From Mimachlamys varia (Eukaryota > Mollusca > Bivalvia > Pectinida > Pectinidae), in NCBI GenBank assembly GCA_947623455.1, contig OX392536.1, forward strand, positions 10,287,282 through 10,351,281: a stretch of DNA of 64,000 nucleotides, given 5' to 3'. The first letter of the stretch is position 1, and each line of letters opens with the position of its first letter. Both the position numbers and the translations under genes were made by a program. Under the pieces are notes generated by a model. The model searched no databases and was not told the DNA's origin. It worked only from the letters and a program-made list of their open reading frames with translations. Of the stretch, positions 38,201 through 48,120 are shown one piece after another.

Positions 38201-41200
38201 CAGTTCAACTGGTCCAGAGTGGATCTTTTGGCTTGGTAGCAATGTCCTGTCCTATAGAGGAACCAGACTCGCACCCCGCTAGTAATCACTAAATACATTC
38301 TTCTCTTTCTTGTAAAATATTATTTCTCACCCTAGTAAGGGTCACAGTCCAGGGCTTTTTCTCATCGGTTTGGAATGTGGGCCTTTTTGTCTTATTTTTG
38401 TGAAGAAAATTGGTGAATTGAGAAAGATGTTTTCAGGAGTTAACTGCAAATTTAGGAAATTTGGCCTAAATGTGAAACAATGTCAATTGGGAATTGGGTT
38501 CCTATTTCAATTTTTACATTTGCCAGTGATATAACGGATCTGGTTTGATTTGTGTGCCTAGGTTGTTCCGTCAGGTAACAAGTTCATTGTACACTGTATT
38601 ATCATCTGCACAGCTTCTAACTGGACTGTCATACATCCCAACACAGGAAGCCTGTGTAGTCAGTAAGATATTATATCGTGTTTGTGTAGGAGTAGGTATT
38701 ATGTACTTACTAAACGTAACTGGCACATTACACACGTGTACATGTTTTATATATATACACTCTTTGACAATTAATTTACACCACAATCCAGGTCAGACAT
38801 GACAAGTGGTGGGTGTTAATTGAACTGTTAACATTCAAACAAGTCAATCATGGACTTGTCAAAATATGACCCCGGGCACTGCTGAAGTACATTATATGTC
38901 CTTGTGTTGATGTAAACCAATGTTTGTTCAACATGTTTTATCTATTTCATATTTGCAGGGTCAACATGTTTTATCTATTTCATAAAGCTTTTCAGTGAAT
39001 TATTACTGCCTCAAAAATTTGATACGAATATTCTGCTTTGATTTATTAACAAATATAACAAGTCGATTTGGCCAATTAAAGTCCTCCACCAAAAGTGTAA
39101 TTACATTTGACAGACCTTCCATATTCAATAAGGATTCAATACTGTCAATTCTACTATTGCAAATAAATTTGACGAATGTTTACTCAAATTACTGCTTAAA
39201 TATTGCCATTTTGCTATCTACTTGTATTTGGTGACTTAATGAATTAATTGGTGACCATGTTTTATTATCTGATTGTAACAAATGTGAACCAATAACATTG
39301 GCGCATGAGACAGATCCCAGAAAAGCTTTTTCTTTGATTTTTGGTGAAGCTTATAATATAGGCTGAGAGTGACCAGGTTTTTGATACATGATACATAACT
39401 TCGACACAGTGAGTCCGTACGGCCATACCCAAAGTACAAAGTTCAAGTGACAAGTAATGTAGGAGACAGAGCCAAGACAACTTTTTATGCAGGTCAAAGG
39501 TCAAAATGTAGGTTACAGTAACCTATTTTAGCAACACAACACACTACCTCACACAGGTGACCTCAAAGGTCATCCGAAGTATATGAAGTTCCAATGGTGA
39601 TCACTAGCAGTGGAAGAGATAGAGCCTTAAAACTGGATTTTTTGATGAAGGTCAAGGGTCATAATTGACCTACAGTACTCTTGATGCACAACACACCACC
39701 TCAAATATTACTTGCCTGAATGGTCGTCTTGTCTGCCCAACATCAAACAAGAAAATGATGTACTGTTTAATAGCTAGTAGATTGCAGTAGCACAATAAAA
39801 TGTCAATTGCAATTTGCATTGAAATGATTGTGTGCTGCATTGTCCAACATGTACCTGATGGATATGATATTTGATAAACGAGAGTTATCAGTTCCATCAA
39901 TAAATAGGTGACTGGAGCCCTGGCTCCACACTCTCGCAACATGGCAAGTGCCATGTACCATGTATATCCTTGTTCAATTGAAGAAGGAATGTACTTTTGC
40001 AACTCTCCTTATACTTTCTTTTCTGTTCTTTAAGCTTTCTTTCATTTTTATTTTGTTTGATTTATTATCTGGTTTAGTGAACCAAACTAAAGTAAATAAG
40101 CCTTGTTTTTCGACATGCTGTCAAACTTAGCTTAGAATTTAGTTCTCTTAAACGCTTTTAAAAACTTTAACTGTAAGATCATGCATTCAAATGCTAGTTT
40201 GATAACTATGACAATGGATGTACTTTAAATGTGCAGCTTGTAATGGTCACTCGCCGAGTCTCTTTGACATTCGTTGGGTTTAAAAATAAATTATAGAACA
40301 ATTGGTCATTTAAACAAGAAAGTTTTCGTTGGACAGCTTCTTTCAATGGAAATCTGTAGTATCTTATTTAATTTACTGTACAGAATTTTCACTTGCCCTG
40401 TCAGGCAGGTAACGTGGAAGTGCTACTTGTCCAACATGGGGATGTACCTTCCCTGGGCACTGTATACCTCTTTGGAGCATTATATTATATGCATCTTTTG
40501 AACGTTACACTATACTGGTGCTGTACCCTGCCTGAGGCATTCCAAGTTCTTTAACAATGCCTTATGGTAGTTGCTACTCCCTGCTTGAGGCTCAGCACTA
40601 TTACGGGAGTGAAACAACTGGTTCGCCCGTTGTCAGTATAATGTGACCGGGAAGGGGTGTTCTGCTGGGGGCCTTCGGCAGTATACTTCAGTGTGTTGCA
40701 CTTTAAATTGGCAATATATCCGGACTATTGCAAGGGGCTTATACAAACTAAATATACTGCAGTCTCCAAAATACACTTAACATCCACATCACATACACCA
40801 GAGGTCGTTTTTGGAGGACCATGGCTGTTGATATACCAAACTTTTAAGTGTTAATATCGGAGTATGTTGTGTATACCTCTTTGTAGCGTAATGCCTAGAA
40901 AGTTAAGTGGTGTAAAAAAAAACAGAACTGGATAACAGCTATTTGTTATTATAACCCATTAACTGCATCCATGTTGGATATAATATTACAGATTTTTCAG
41001 TAAAATTAAATTTTCAACATAAAGACTGTTCAATATCACTGACTTCTATATTATTTATTAGATGTCATTTCATCAAACTTATGGTCAGTTGTGTGTGGAG
41101 CTGTAGAAAGTCATCTTGATTCAATCTATTACAGAAGATGAAAACAGCATGGACCTTCAAAACTCTAAATGAACGCTCAACCATCTGGTCACCAACAATC

Positions 41201-42022
41201 AATCTGTTTTATAAATCGACTTCATGCAGTACAAACTTGCATGACACAATTTAAACTTAAAGACAATTTAAGTTATCAATATCATATCAATTATTGTTGA
41301 GGCTATAGATTCTACTTAATATCCAAACTAATTGATTTTTCAACAGTGACCATAGAATACTTCTTAAATAGGAATGATCTCGCGTAACATATTTCTAGAC
41401 GGATATCATCACTTTAGTGACAGCACCCCTAATATAAATTGCAAAATATTTCTTTTTTTTAATAAATGACCATGACATACATGTTTCAACTAATGATATA
41501 TATATATCAGAGTTTATTTGAGTTTCTAATGCATCACCTCTATATTCAACAGATATAAATTCAGGTCAACACTGTATAGTCCAGGCATGTCATAGGTCAC
41601 TGATCAACCTACACAACAGGACGTCTAAAGACTTTACACATTAGCAGATACTTTTTCAATTAAGATAAGTCTGCAGCATGGATTGTTTACGGGGAGTCTA
41701 TAGATAGTAAACAGACGATCTGTCCTTCATTACCATCCTATGCCTGCTGGCCTAGCGCGGCATGGGAGACACAGCTGTATTTGTAAACATTGCCGAACAC
41801 CGACATGCATGCATTCTCGTCTCAGAACTAAACTGTTTCTGTATGTAGACTAGCAAAAAATAACGCCATGTAAATACCACACTAGCATCACTGCTAGAAA
41901 TCAATCCAATACATTACACCAGTAAAATTACTTTCTAAGCAATAGAGTTCAATACTTACATCTTCAAAAATGGAGCCAACATTTGCGCTAATAAGTAAAA
42001 CTCGAGTGTATGGCCCGTCCAT
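26140..42022 (-). CDS. INPP5A: INPP5A, type I inositol polyphosphate 5-phosphatase (5' three exons)
   Basis: The product removes the 5-phosphate from Ins(1,4,5)P3 and Ins(1,3,4,5)P4 and so ends the calcium-release signal; in animals it is membrane-associated. Three minus-strand exons join in frame: 41960-42022, 27313-27354 and 26140-26240, with GT/AG borders. They encode residues 1-68 plus two bases of codon 69. From memory of the human protein, the match is clear at VLLISANVGSIFED (human VLLVTANVGSLFDD), then a short WLTEF segment (human WLREF), then LALHCQE.GGKNYEASM (human MALHCQEFGGKNYEASM). This is the start of the endonuclease/exonuclease/phosphatase fold; the ALHCQE glutamate belongs to the expected metal-binding motif. 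Later catalytic exons should lie to the left but were not recognised. Intron 1 is ~14.6 kb and repeat-laden. Identification is firm; completeness is not. Confidence 0.9.
26241..27312 (-). other. INPP5A intron 2
   Basis: A ~1.07 kb intron containing the MITE-like repeat at 26477-26690. Nothing else recognised. Confidence 0.75.
26477..26690. mobile_element. MITE-like element with inverted ends
   Basis: A 214-bp element. The left end tactgtaaacattcatattt and the right end, read in reverse as tactgtaagcatacttaatt, are imperfect inverted repeats. Internally, tagcgc and attgcgctaa words recur. No target-site duplication longer than TA is evident. It lies in INPP5A intron 2. Confidence 0.6.
27313..27354 (-). 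CDS. INPP5A: INPP5A exon 2
   Basis: A 42-bp phase-0 exon encoding 14 residues (PDHMLKLWLTEFLK). It is bounded by acceptor TTTCAG and donor GTAAGT. It fits between exons 1 and 3 with the same length as the human segment, and the WL.EF core is kept. Confidence 0.88.
28318..28620. repeat. Imperfect two-to-three-copy duplication, ~130 bp
   Basis: The ordered words cttcctttttat, tttgttcac/tctgtttac, ttttttaaga, ctgtata, aactaaagttcac and ttttatatttacca recur two to three times. Confidence 0.7.
30345..30607. repeat. Two adjacent short tandem duplications
   Basis: First, a ~54-bp unit (tttttttaaacatataatcg, then cattcttcatgtaccttgac) is present twice at 30345-30449. Second, a ~47-bp unit (cattctcatactgtacatag, then tgatcttcgattcgatgaaa) is present twice at about 30518-30607. 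Copies are nearly identical. Confidence 0.85.
31448..33918. repeat. 29-bp minisatellite, ~85 copies, strongly C-skewed
   Basis: 2.47 kb of exact 29-bp units: ctcccacactccagtaccta followed by cccacctat. Copies are almost identical, with rare changes (ctcctacac, cccatctat, cccaaactc, one ccgccactc). The plus strand has about one G per unit. All plus frames are stop-free, and because 29 is not a multiple of 3 the translation cycles through all frames every 87 bp; the 859-codon open frame is therefore a repeat artefact. The array lies in INPP5A intron 1, so the nascent transcript would carry the G-rich strand. Confidence 0.97.
33919..35073 (-). other. INPP5A intron 1, middle part
   Basis: Contains the TTAA-bounded MITE at 34231-34623. 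The rest is AT-rich and unremarkable. Confidence 0.6.
34231..34623. mobile_element. MITE with perfect ~24-bp inverted ends bounded by TTAA
   Basis: Both ends read inward ttaaaggcccaatatacgta with the next four bases (actt) also matching, so the inverted repeat is perfect over 24 bp. The element is 393 bp with no coding capacity. TTAA at both extremities is what piggyBac-type transposases target, so it may be a non-autonomous piggyBac-like element. Alternatively, TTAA is simply part of the terminal repeat. Confidence 0.8.
35074..35330 (+). mobile_element. tRNA-derived SINE with duplicated head
   Basis: Two tRNA-like heads lie in tandem: a partial one (gccgcggtggccgagtgg, 35076-35134) and a complete one (35135-35221) with A box ggtagccgagtgg, B box gagttcgaatccc and a pairing acceptor stem (ggccgc../..gtggcc). 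The head looks like a class II (Ser/Leu-type) tRNA. The body has the ctccagagtactccggcttc segment also seen in the SINE at 43749, which is typical of shared SINE central domains. It lacks features of a functional tRNA gene. It sits in INPP5A intron 1. Confidence 0.85.
35331..35929. other. INPP5A intron 1, nothing recognised
   Basis: No coding or repeat signal recognised. Confidence 0.4.
35930..36400. mobile_element. Interspersed repeat with foldback end (family B, copy 1)
   Basis: The region shares ordered words with the reverse complement of 53939-54330: taccctg, tggaat, ctttgac, gctgattgtt, gacgtcgtcatcgattgttg, gtggtagaaacaggt and ggatatggaat. The right end (36268-36400) is a foldback: tggatatggaatttatttca and its inverted copy flank a ~60-bp centre. 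No protein is encoded. Confidence 0.75.
36401..37306. other. INPP5A intron 1, nothing recognised
   Basis: AT-rich. A consensus CRE word (tgacgtca) occurs near 36595, but its deep intronic position gives no reason to think it acts. Confidence 0.35.
37307..37415 (+). mobile_element. tRNA-derived SINE fragment
   Basis: The right half has a clear B box in ggagttcaaaccccggtctg. An A-box-like tgggtgagcgtgcatcgg lies about 45 bp upstream. No intact cloverleaf or long tail is obvious. Probably a truncated SINE in INPP5A intron 1. Confidence 0.6.
37416..39389. other. INPP5A intron 1, nothing recognised
   Basis: Several 60-85-codon open frames on both strands lack family resemblance. ggtcaacatgttttatctat has a near-copy within 40 bp (near 38930-38985). 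Confidence 0.4.
39390..39720. repeat. Two-copy ~158-bp tandem repeat with nuclear-receptor-like half-sites
   Basis: Two units about 158 bp apart share aggtcaaaggtca (39491-39503) / aggtcaagggtca (39649-39661), then cctattttagcaacacaacacac / ctacagtactcttgatgcacaacacac and an agagc..aa..ctttttatg/ggattttttgatg stretch. The period is close to that of the element at 60508-62076, although the sequences differ. Confidence 0.6.
39721..41959. other. INPP5A intron 1, exon-1 proximal part
   Basis: No coding signal. Around 40400-40600 loosely related phrases (tgtaccttccctgggcactg, tgtaccctgcctgaggcatt, actccctgcttgaggctc) suggest an old short repeat. Confidence 0.4.
41960..42022 (-). CDS. INPP5A: INPP5A exon 1 (coding part)
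   Basis: Twenty-one codons from an ATG in a good context (gccgcgATGG) to a donor read as GAT|GTAAGT, ending in phase 0. The encoded start MDGPYTRVLLISANVGSIF aligns with the human N-terminus with no extra residues, which is why this ATG was chosen. An in-frame ATG lies about 66 bases upstream with no intervening stop, so a longer N-terminus is possible but not expected from the family. Confidence 0.88.
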
Positions 42023-43748
42023 CGCGGCCAGTCGCACCTGCCCAAGCAGACAGCTCGAATTTATGAAATCGTCATATCAACACACAACATATATCACACA
42101 TTTAACCAGATCGACACATTATCCATTTTGCACAAACAAATGTCAACAGGTTGGACTGCAGGTCGTGTATTTCCACAAACTGACAGGTTCATTTACTTTG
42201 GCTGAAGTAGCAGTGCTTGTCTTGACGTCACTTCTGGTAAACAACAGAAAAGCGCCACAAGGGGAACTACTCTTGAAATCAGCAATATGAGACGTTTTGA
42301 CATCACACTCCGAGTTTCAAGTTTCTGAGCTAGAATCTACATGTATCTTTAGTAATCGAACCGATCAATATTTACAACCTCAGAAAGAATGCAAGCGTTC
42401 TGTGACAGAGAATACACGTCACAAGGAATAATAACTCTACAGAAATAATGTTTAAATAACGTTTATGTTGCAAAAAATCTAACGTTAACGAAATCTAGAA
42501 TCTTGCACGGTCCCAACAACCGACCACCGATAGGGGAAAACATGCATCGGACAGATACATATATCTAGCCAGTTCACTTCCACTTATTGTGTCACAGTTT
42601 GAAAGAAAAAAATGCCAATAATTCATTCTGATTAGATGTGTTTGCTAGATCACAGGGACCTGAGAATATTTGTTACAGCTAAGTTTTTGGACCTAATTTA
42701 AAGTGTTTTAAAGAGTAATTTGATTAAAAGTGCAATTTTATCGAAAATTGATCTAACCCCCCCCCCAATGCTAAATTAGCTGTAACACATTCTATGATCC
42801 CTGTGTTTGAGCTGGCGAACATATGATGCTCAATGTATGATATAACCCGGACTTAAATAGCAAGTCTCTAATAATCTAATTCCGTGTGATAAATAGCAAA
42901 GGGTCACCTTAGATAAAACATACAGACTACATGACAGAAATTCTCGAACACACATAGTACTTGGAAAAAGTCCGGGGCCACTGAAATTAGTGGTGACAAA
43001 TCCTCAAACACCCCCTGTTCAAAACTGTGTTATCGGGAATCCATGATAATATTTACTGAAACTGAGATTGTTGGGTGTACATGTCACACGTGTAGAATAA
43101 GTGCTTCCCTAATATGTCGCCACATAATTTGGTGCTGAAGTTATTAGACTTTTGGGTCCGTTTTTGTGGACAGATGTGACCCATGAACTTCTTAGTAAAT
43201 GCTTTCCTGGAGGAATTTATTTAAAAATAAGTTCAAGAGTATTTTTTTTTTTTTAATTTGGTCGACTGTTTAGTAGAGTATTTTTGGATGAACTAGAAAT
43301 GTCTGTAAGACATAGGCCTAATGTCCCCTTGCCCAATATGAAATTAGTTCTTCATGCTTATTTCGTATGCGAAGATTGATGACAATCGGATCAGTAGTTA
43401 TTTAAATAAGCTGGTTACATTACCATGGGACGGGACGGGACGGGGCGGACAAGGGTAACACTATATGCACCCCCCCCCCCCTTATTTCATGGCGGGGACA
43501 TACAAATATCTGGACAATGTGACTTGTTCTGATTTAGACACTTTTAAATTGCTTCCTCGGTTATTTCAACGTCTTCCAAGTGCAAGAACATGTTTCTCTG
43601 GGATTTCAGGGAGTTCCCCGCCTTTTCTTTTTCATTACTTGTCAGCTCACCTTGGTCTTTCTTCAAATTCCAACTTGTTCTTTTTTATGAAGAAATGACA
43701 ACCGCTCACTCCTCAAGATTATATGCACGCATCACTTATCCACGGGTG
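42023..43748. other. Intergenic: INPP5A 5' flank
   Basis: The first few hundred bases above 42022 are the presumed 5' UTR and promoter of INPP5A. A long T run (about 43245) and a C run (about 43471-43481) are present. A 106-codon plus-strand frame (41970-42290) is antisense to exon 1 and has no support. Confidence 0.5.
42223..42230. promoter_or_regulatory. Candidate CRE in the INPP5A promoter
   Basis: A perfect palindromic tgacgtca lies about 200 bp upstream of the INPP5A start codon. This is the binding word for CREB/ATF factors and a typical distance for a core promoter element. Position and sequence are seen; function is inferred. Other CRE words in the window lie in introns or intergenic sequence. 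Confidence 0.35.
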
Positions 43749-43980
43749 GTCCGGGAGGTGCAGTGGATAGCGCACTTGCCTTTTACCAAGGCGGCCGGGG
43801 TTCGATTCCCAGACCGGACGTGAAAAGGTATGAGGTCACCTGCCCGACCACGTGGGTTTTCTCCGGATACTCCGGTTTACTCCCACAGTAAGACCCCTCG
43901 CGCGCTAACATCCGTGCCAACAAGAGTTTTATAACTTGTTTCATAATTGTTGTAAAATAAATACAGTTTATATACATATT
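43749..43980 (+). mobile_element. tRNA-derived SINE
   Basis: The tRNA-like head (43749-43820) has A box ggtgcagtggatagcgc, B box gggttcgattccc and a paired acceptor stem (gtccggg/accggac). It is followed by gtgggttttctccggatact and ccggtttactccc, related to the body of the SINE at 35135. It ends in an AT-rich tail (gtaaaataaatacag). Intergenic. Confidence 0.88.
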
Positions 43981-44919
43981 TTAATCCACTAACTTTCGCT
44001 GATAGGCCTAGACTCTAAAGTAAGAAACTAAAAATAATTCAACCATACATATTGAAAGTAAGAAACTTGCGCATAAATTATGCGTGTTATAATGATAAAT
44101 AAGTGAGACGGTAACCTGTTACCTTTCGAGCTTTTAAAACGGATTGATATTTAGTTGACGTCTATCTCTCATGATCAGACTCAACTTCACTAACCAGGAT
44201 TACGATCAAGTACCTCTTCGTAAGTTAAACCTTGGTAAACGAAGATGGTTAAAAGAAATTATTTCATATTTTACCGCCATTAAAACTTTACATTAGTTGC
44301 AAGCATATCAATGACTAAGATTACGCTGCAACACGTGGAGACGCTTTTCACGTGCGGCTAGGCTTACAGCCGATCCGATGAGAAAAAGGAGTGGAAAAAG
44401 ACAACGTAAAGCGAGTGAAAATGAACCTCGTAGGTTAGGAGCCGAACTCAAAATTGATACGTGGAAAGTTGGTGTTGGAAGAATACTACATTCCTTACGT
44501 TCTTAGTAAGTTACCAATGTCGAATAGGGGCACTAGGTCTAGATGAAGTTGAAAGTGGGAAAATGGAAGTGGGCGTGACTCGATCGTCAGATGACAAAAC
44601 GTACCAAATCTCCGGTACACATAGTCTGATTTAATGAAAAAAAAAATACAACACAGGATAAAATTTGGAACAAAATTAAACCGACTGAATATTTCTTAAC
44701 GCCTGATATTGGGCATGGCTTGCAAATGTGTGCCCCCCCCCCCCCCCATCCTCGATATCCAGGGGTTACGATCACCTATGTAATCTACACCCCTGGAATA
44801 TATCATGGCAAAATTGAAAGCTCCCGGGTCTGCCACCTAGCGGTCGGTGTGCGTTGTGTCCCTTTGAATCACGTAATCACCGACCAATCAAAATTGCGTG
44901 TAACAAAACGGCTTCTGCA
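43981..44919. other. Intergenic, nothing recognised
   Basis: Contains a C homopolymer (about 44733-44747). The segment just left of 44920 is less AT-rich and holds accaatca (CCAAT-like) near 44883. Confidence 0.4.
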
Positions 44920-45045
44920 ATGAATGTAAACAAGGAAGAACATCTCATTCGGTTGATCTATGAAAAATTCAATCTTGATCAAATTAGACAGCATCAGGAA
45001 ACGGCGATCGACGCACTGAGTCCTTGCCGTAAATGGTGTCGTTGA
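44920..45045 (+). pseudogene. RecQ-helicase-like N-terminal fragment
   Basis: A 41-codon open stretch from ATG contains FNLDQIRQHQETAIDAL, which resembles motif 0 of RecQ-type helicases (aromatic residue, then R..Q..AI). In real helicases an ATP-binding GKS loop follows within about 25 residues; here the frame stops at 45045 without it. A possible donor (gtaaat at about 45029) could make this a first exon, but no matching GKS exon was recognised before the zinc-finger gene. A gene fragment, a piece of a mobile element or a chance match are all possible. Confidence 0.3.
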
Positions 45046-46296
45046 AGATTGTTCTTCTCTGTTTTACTGGTAAAGATCCATGACACAGTCGACACTGTGC
45101 CATGTTTGTTTACATTTTTTTCTGTCCCATTAGTAGAGCGCGTGATCAAATGTAAGGTGCGCTCTGATTGGACGCAGCCAGACCTAGCTGCATCCAATGA
45201 AAATTCTCGTCGCGGGATTTACGAAATGTGGTCTATATATGCCAAGGGTGAAGATGAGTATGCGGATCGTAACCCTTGGCTAGCGAAGATGCCCCCCCCC
45301 CCCCCCCCCCGAGTAAGTCCGACCTGCTAAATATTCAATTTAATTCATTTTTCTTTATCAACCCATTTCGCCCCCATATGTCTATCTTGGTTATAAAATA
45401 ACAGTATTGAAGTTCCACTTAATGCTTCTAGTACTGTCACAACCATAGATCGGGGGGGGGGGGGGGCAATCACATCAATAGTTTCACATGAACCATTGTC
45501 TATCAGTATGTCCTATTCTTGTTAGTGCTTTTTCTCAGAAAACCGGAATGATCTTTGTCTTGGTGGTTCCTAGTGGTCCTTTACTGATCCAGTTCGATTT
45601 TTCTGGAATGGAAGGGAAAATGAATGCAGTGTTTTTCCTGCCTATATAACTGGGTACGCCAAACGACCCCATTCCCAATGCATTTTAGTGTTATTTTTTC
45701 CTAAAATCAACTTGAAAATTCCCAATTATTATGACTTTTCAAAATCCGGAAAAAATGGACACGCACATGATGTTATAATGAATAAAAAATCATTAAAAGA
45801 AATATCAGTGAGTGAGTCTGTGACTCAGACTCGACTCACCATGTAACTCCCAGTTCTTTGTTTTCATTGTTTACCATACCATAAAGCTAAATGATACGCT
45901 GTGCACTGTAAAATTAGTTAGCATGGAACATTTAATGAGTATGGTTGGGTTTAAATTTTTTCCCAATTTATTACCTGTTCACGCTAATTTTTTTTCCAAT
46001 TTGGCAAATTGAATTTTTCCCAAAATTCCCAGGAAAAACACTGGAATGACTACCAACTGACAGCTATCATGAATTTCAATACATTGTAGTTAAATTTGTT
46101 CAATTGGATTAAATCAGGAAGAGTTACTACCCCTTAATATCTCACAATCTAAATCTTGTCCAGAGATCGGCTCCCACAGTCAAATCTCTTTCAAAATTCA
46201 TGCATTTATTGTTGACCATGAAATGATTTGTTTCTTTTACCTGAACATTTGTTTTATTTGACTATATTTGTAAGAATTGTTGCCCCTTACATATTT
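45046..46296. other. Intergenic, nothing recognised
   Basis: Contains a C homopolymer (about 45291-45310) and a G homopolymer (about 45453-45466). No coding signal. Confidence 0.4.
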
Positions 46297-46683
46297 TTAG
46301 TGCTGGGCGGTTTTACTAGTATACCGTGGTATAAAGTTGTGATGGTATGTACCGTGGTACATTAGACATGTACTGTTTTTTGGGGACTTTAATTTAACTT
46401 ATCAATGAACTATTTGTTACATGAATTAATTGGAATTCCAATATGGTTTAATTATAATTTCTTATAAGTTTGCTGATCAATAGGACAGACATAGCTTCAC
46501 TCAAACAATATAAGAGGACAGCACAAAGAGAAAATTATGACAGACTCTTGTTGATTGGCTTCAGATCAAAAACAGACCTTGAGCTAGCTCAAACATACAT
46601 GCAATCAAGGTGGTATACCGTGGAACGTACCGCAGTATTTGCCTAAATACTGTGGTACTTTTGATTTTGTGGTACCCAGCTCT
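46297..46683. mobile_element. hAT-like MITE with 8-bp target duplication
   Basis: A 387-bp non-coding element flanked by the identical 8-mer acatattt (46289-46296 and 46684-46691). The ends are imperfect inverted repeats (left agtgctgggcgg; right end reversed agagctgggtacc), and accgtggtac-type words recur inside. An 8-bp target duplication with short imperfect inverted ends is characteristic of hAT elements. Confidence 0.75.
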
Positions 46684-46691
46684 ACATATTT

Positions 46692-48095
46692 CACAATCCA
46701 AATTTCTTTTTGGGAGATCTCCTCCCCGAGTTTTCAACCAATGCTTTGTACATTTACTCACTATGACCTTCTTGGTAACCATTCAAAAAAAATCATGTTT
46801 CCATTTTTATTGCATTCTGATACAGTTAGTCTTTAAGCTTTTCAGTGTTTGAATTCAACACTCACAAACTCGCAAAATGCGAGTTGATTTCTGAAATTGC
46901 AAGTAAAAAATTATTGTACTTTTCGGTGAGTAGGTATGCCTGTTGGGAAAGGTGTACCGAGGTATAATATTATTATTTCAATCTGTACACATGTCAGAAA
47001 AAGCCATAGAAAGTATAAAGCGAATCATGAACACACAAGCACAAATGGTGCATTAGAATGTTTTGTTGACACTTGTCTAAATTATAAATTTGACTGTTTC
47101 AGAATGCATTGTAGTGCTTTCATTATCCACTTCAAAATTGTGAGCAAGTTTCTCATTTGGTGAGTGAAAATTAAACCCACTCACCACCAAATGCTTGTTG
47201 CTAAAAAGAGTTAAATTCTACCCCTGCTTTTCCAGACAACTTATTTCACATATAGGGCTATGAAACAGATTTACATTTGCTCTGCATTGCCGCTATATAA
47301 AACTACCAAGGCGAGTTCCGTGTTATGAGACCATAAGACTGGAGTGGTTATTGTGACATTACAATTGTGACGTCATAATCATAATGTTGGAGACACTGGC
47401 TGTTGGCTGTTCCATTTATTAGAAATCTACCTTAAAATCTCAGAAGAAATGTAGAATAAAAAATTTAATTTATTATCAAAACCAATGGAAAAATGTAAAT
47501 ACATGTATAAACAAAATGAATAACACGCATTAGCTCTTATCATTATTTGTCTGCAATCCTGTTCCGTGTTATAGGACCATTAAACAGAACAGAATGCTGC
47601 TTAATTAAATGTTTAATATGTTATGTAGTAAGGAATCAGCATTTAGATTTCTTATTTAAATCCTTTTTAGGTGAGTTATGGCCCTTTATGAAAAATTTAA
47701 AGATCCAAAATATCTCCCAACAAGTTTCCATTTCTGTAAGTTTACACAAAGGTCCAGATCACTAAATGATAAATAAGATGCAATCCGTGAAGGGTATAAG
47801 TATCCTACAAATGACAGTTCTAGTTTTAATTGTTAAATTTGGCTCTTGATCCATTTATTTAGACAGCTTGAGAGAATTTTTGATGGATGTAGGGATGTAA
47901 ATTGTAAGTAAGAAATTGTCTTGTTCCATAAATGCCAAAAAATGGGTATTTCTCCCTCTTGTTTTGCTTTTTAAGTTTTTAAGTAATTAAAAAAGATTTG
48001 TCAATGACACTTTATAAGCTATTGTAGGCTATAAATATATGTTTGTCTTGTACTGTTGTACATCATTTTTACACTTTTATGTTTTCATATTTCAG
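46692..48095 (+). other. Upstream region or 5'-UTR intron of the zinc-finger gene
   Basis: No coding signal. It ends in a good splice acceptor (ttttcatatttcag, AG at 48094-48095), so part of this is likely an intron from a non-coding first exon that I cannot place. A TATA-like word (ctatataaaa, about 47291) followed by tgacgtca (about 47369) is a possible but weak promoter. Confidence 0.45.
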
Positions 48096-48120
48096 GATAT
48101 TTTATTACAATATATAAACG

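Noticed and set aside
47288..47375. TATA-like word followed by tgacgtca as promoter of the zinc-finger gene
   Set aside because: The spacing is odd (CRE word downstream of the TATA word) and there is no evidence of a transcription start; mentioned only as a weak possibility.
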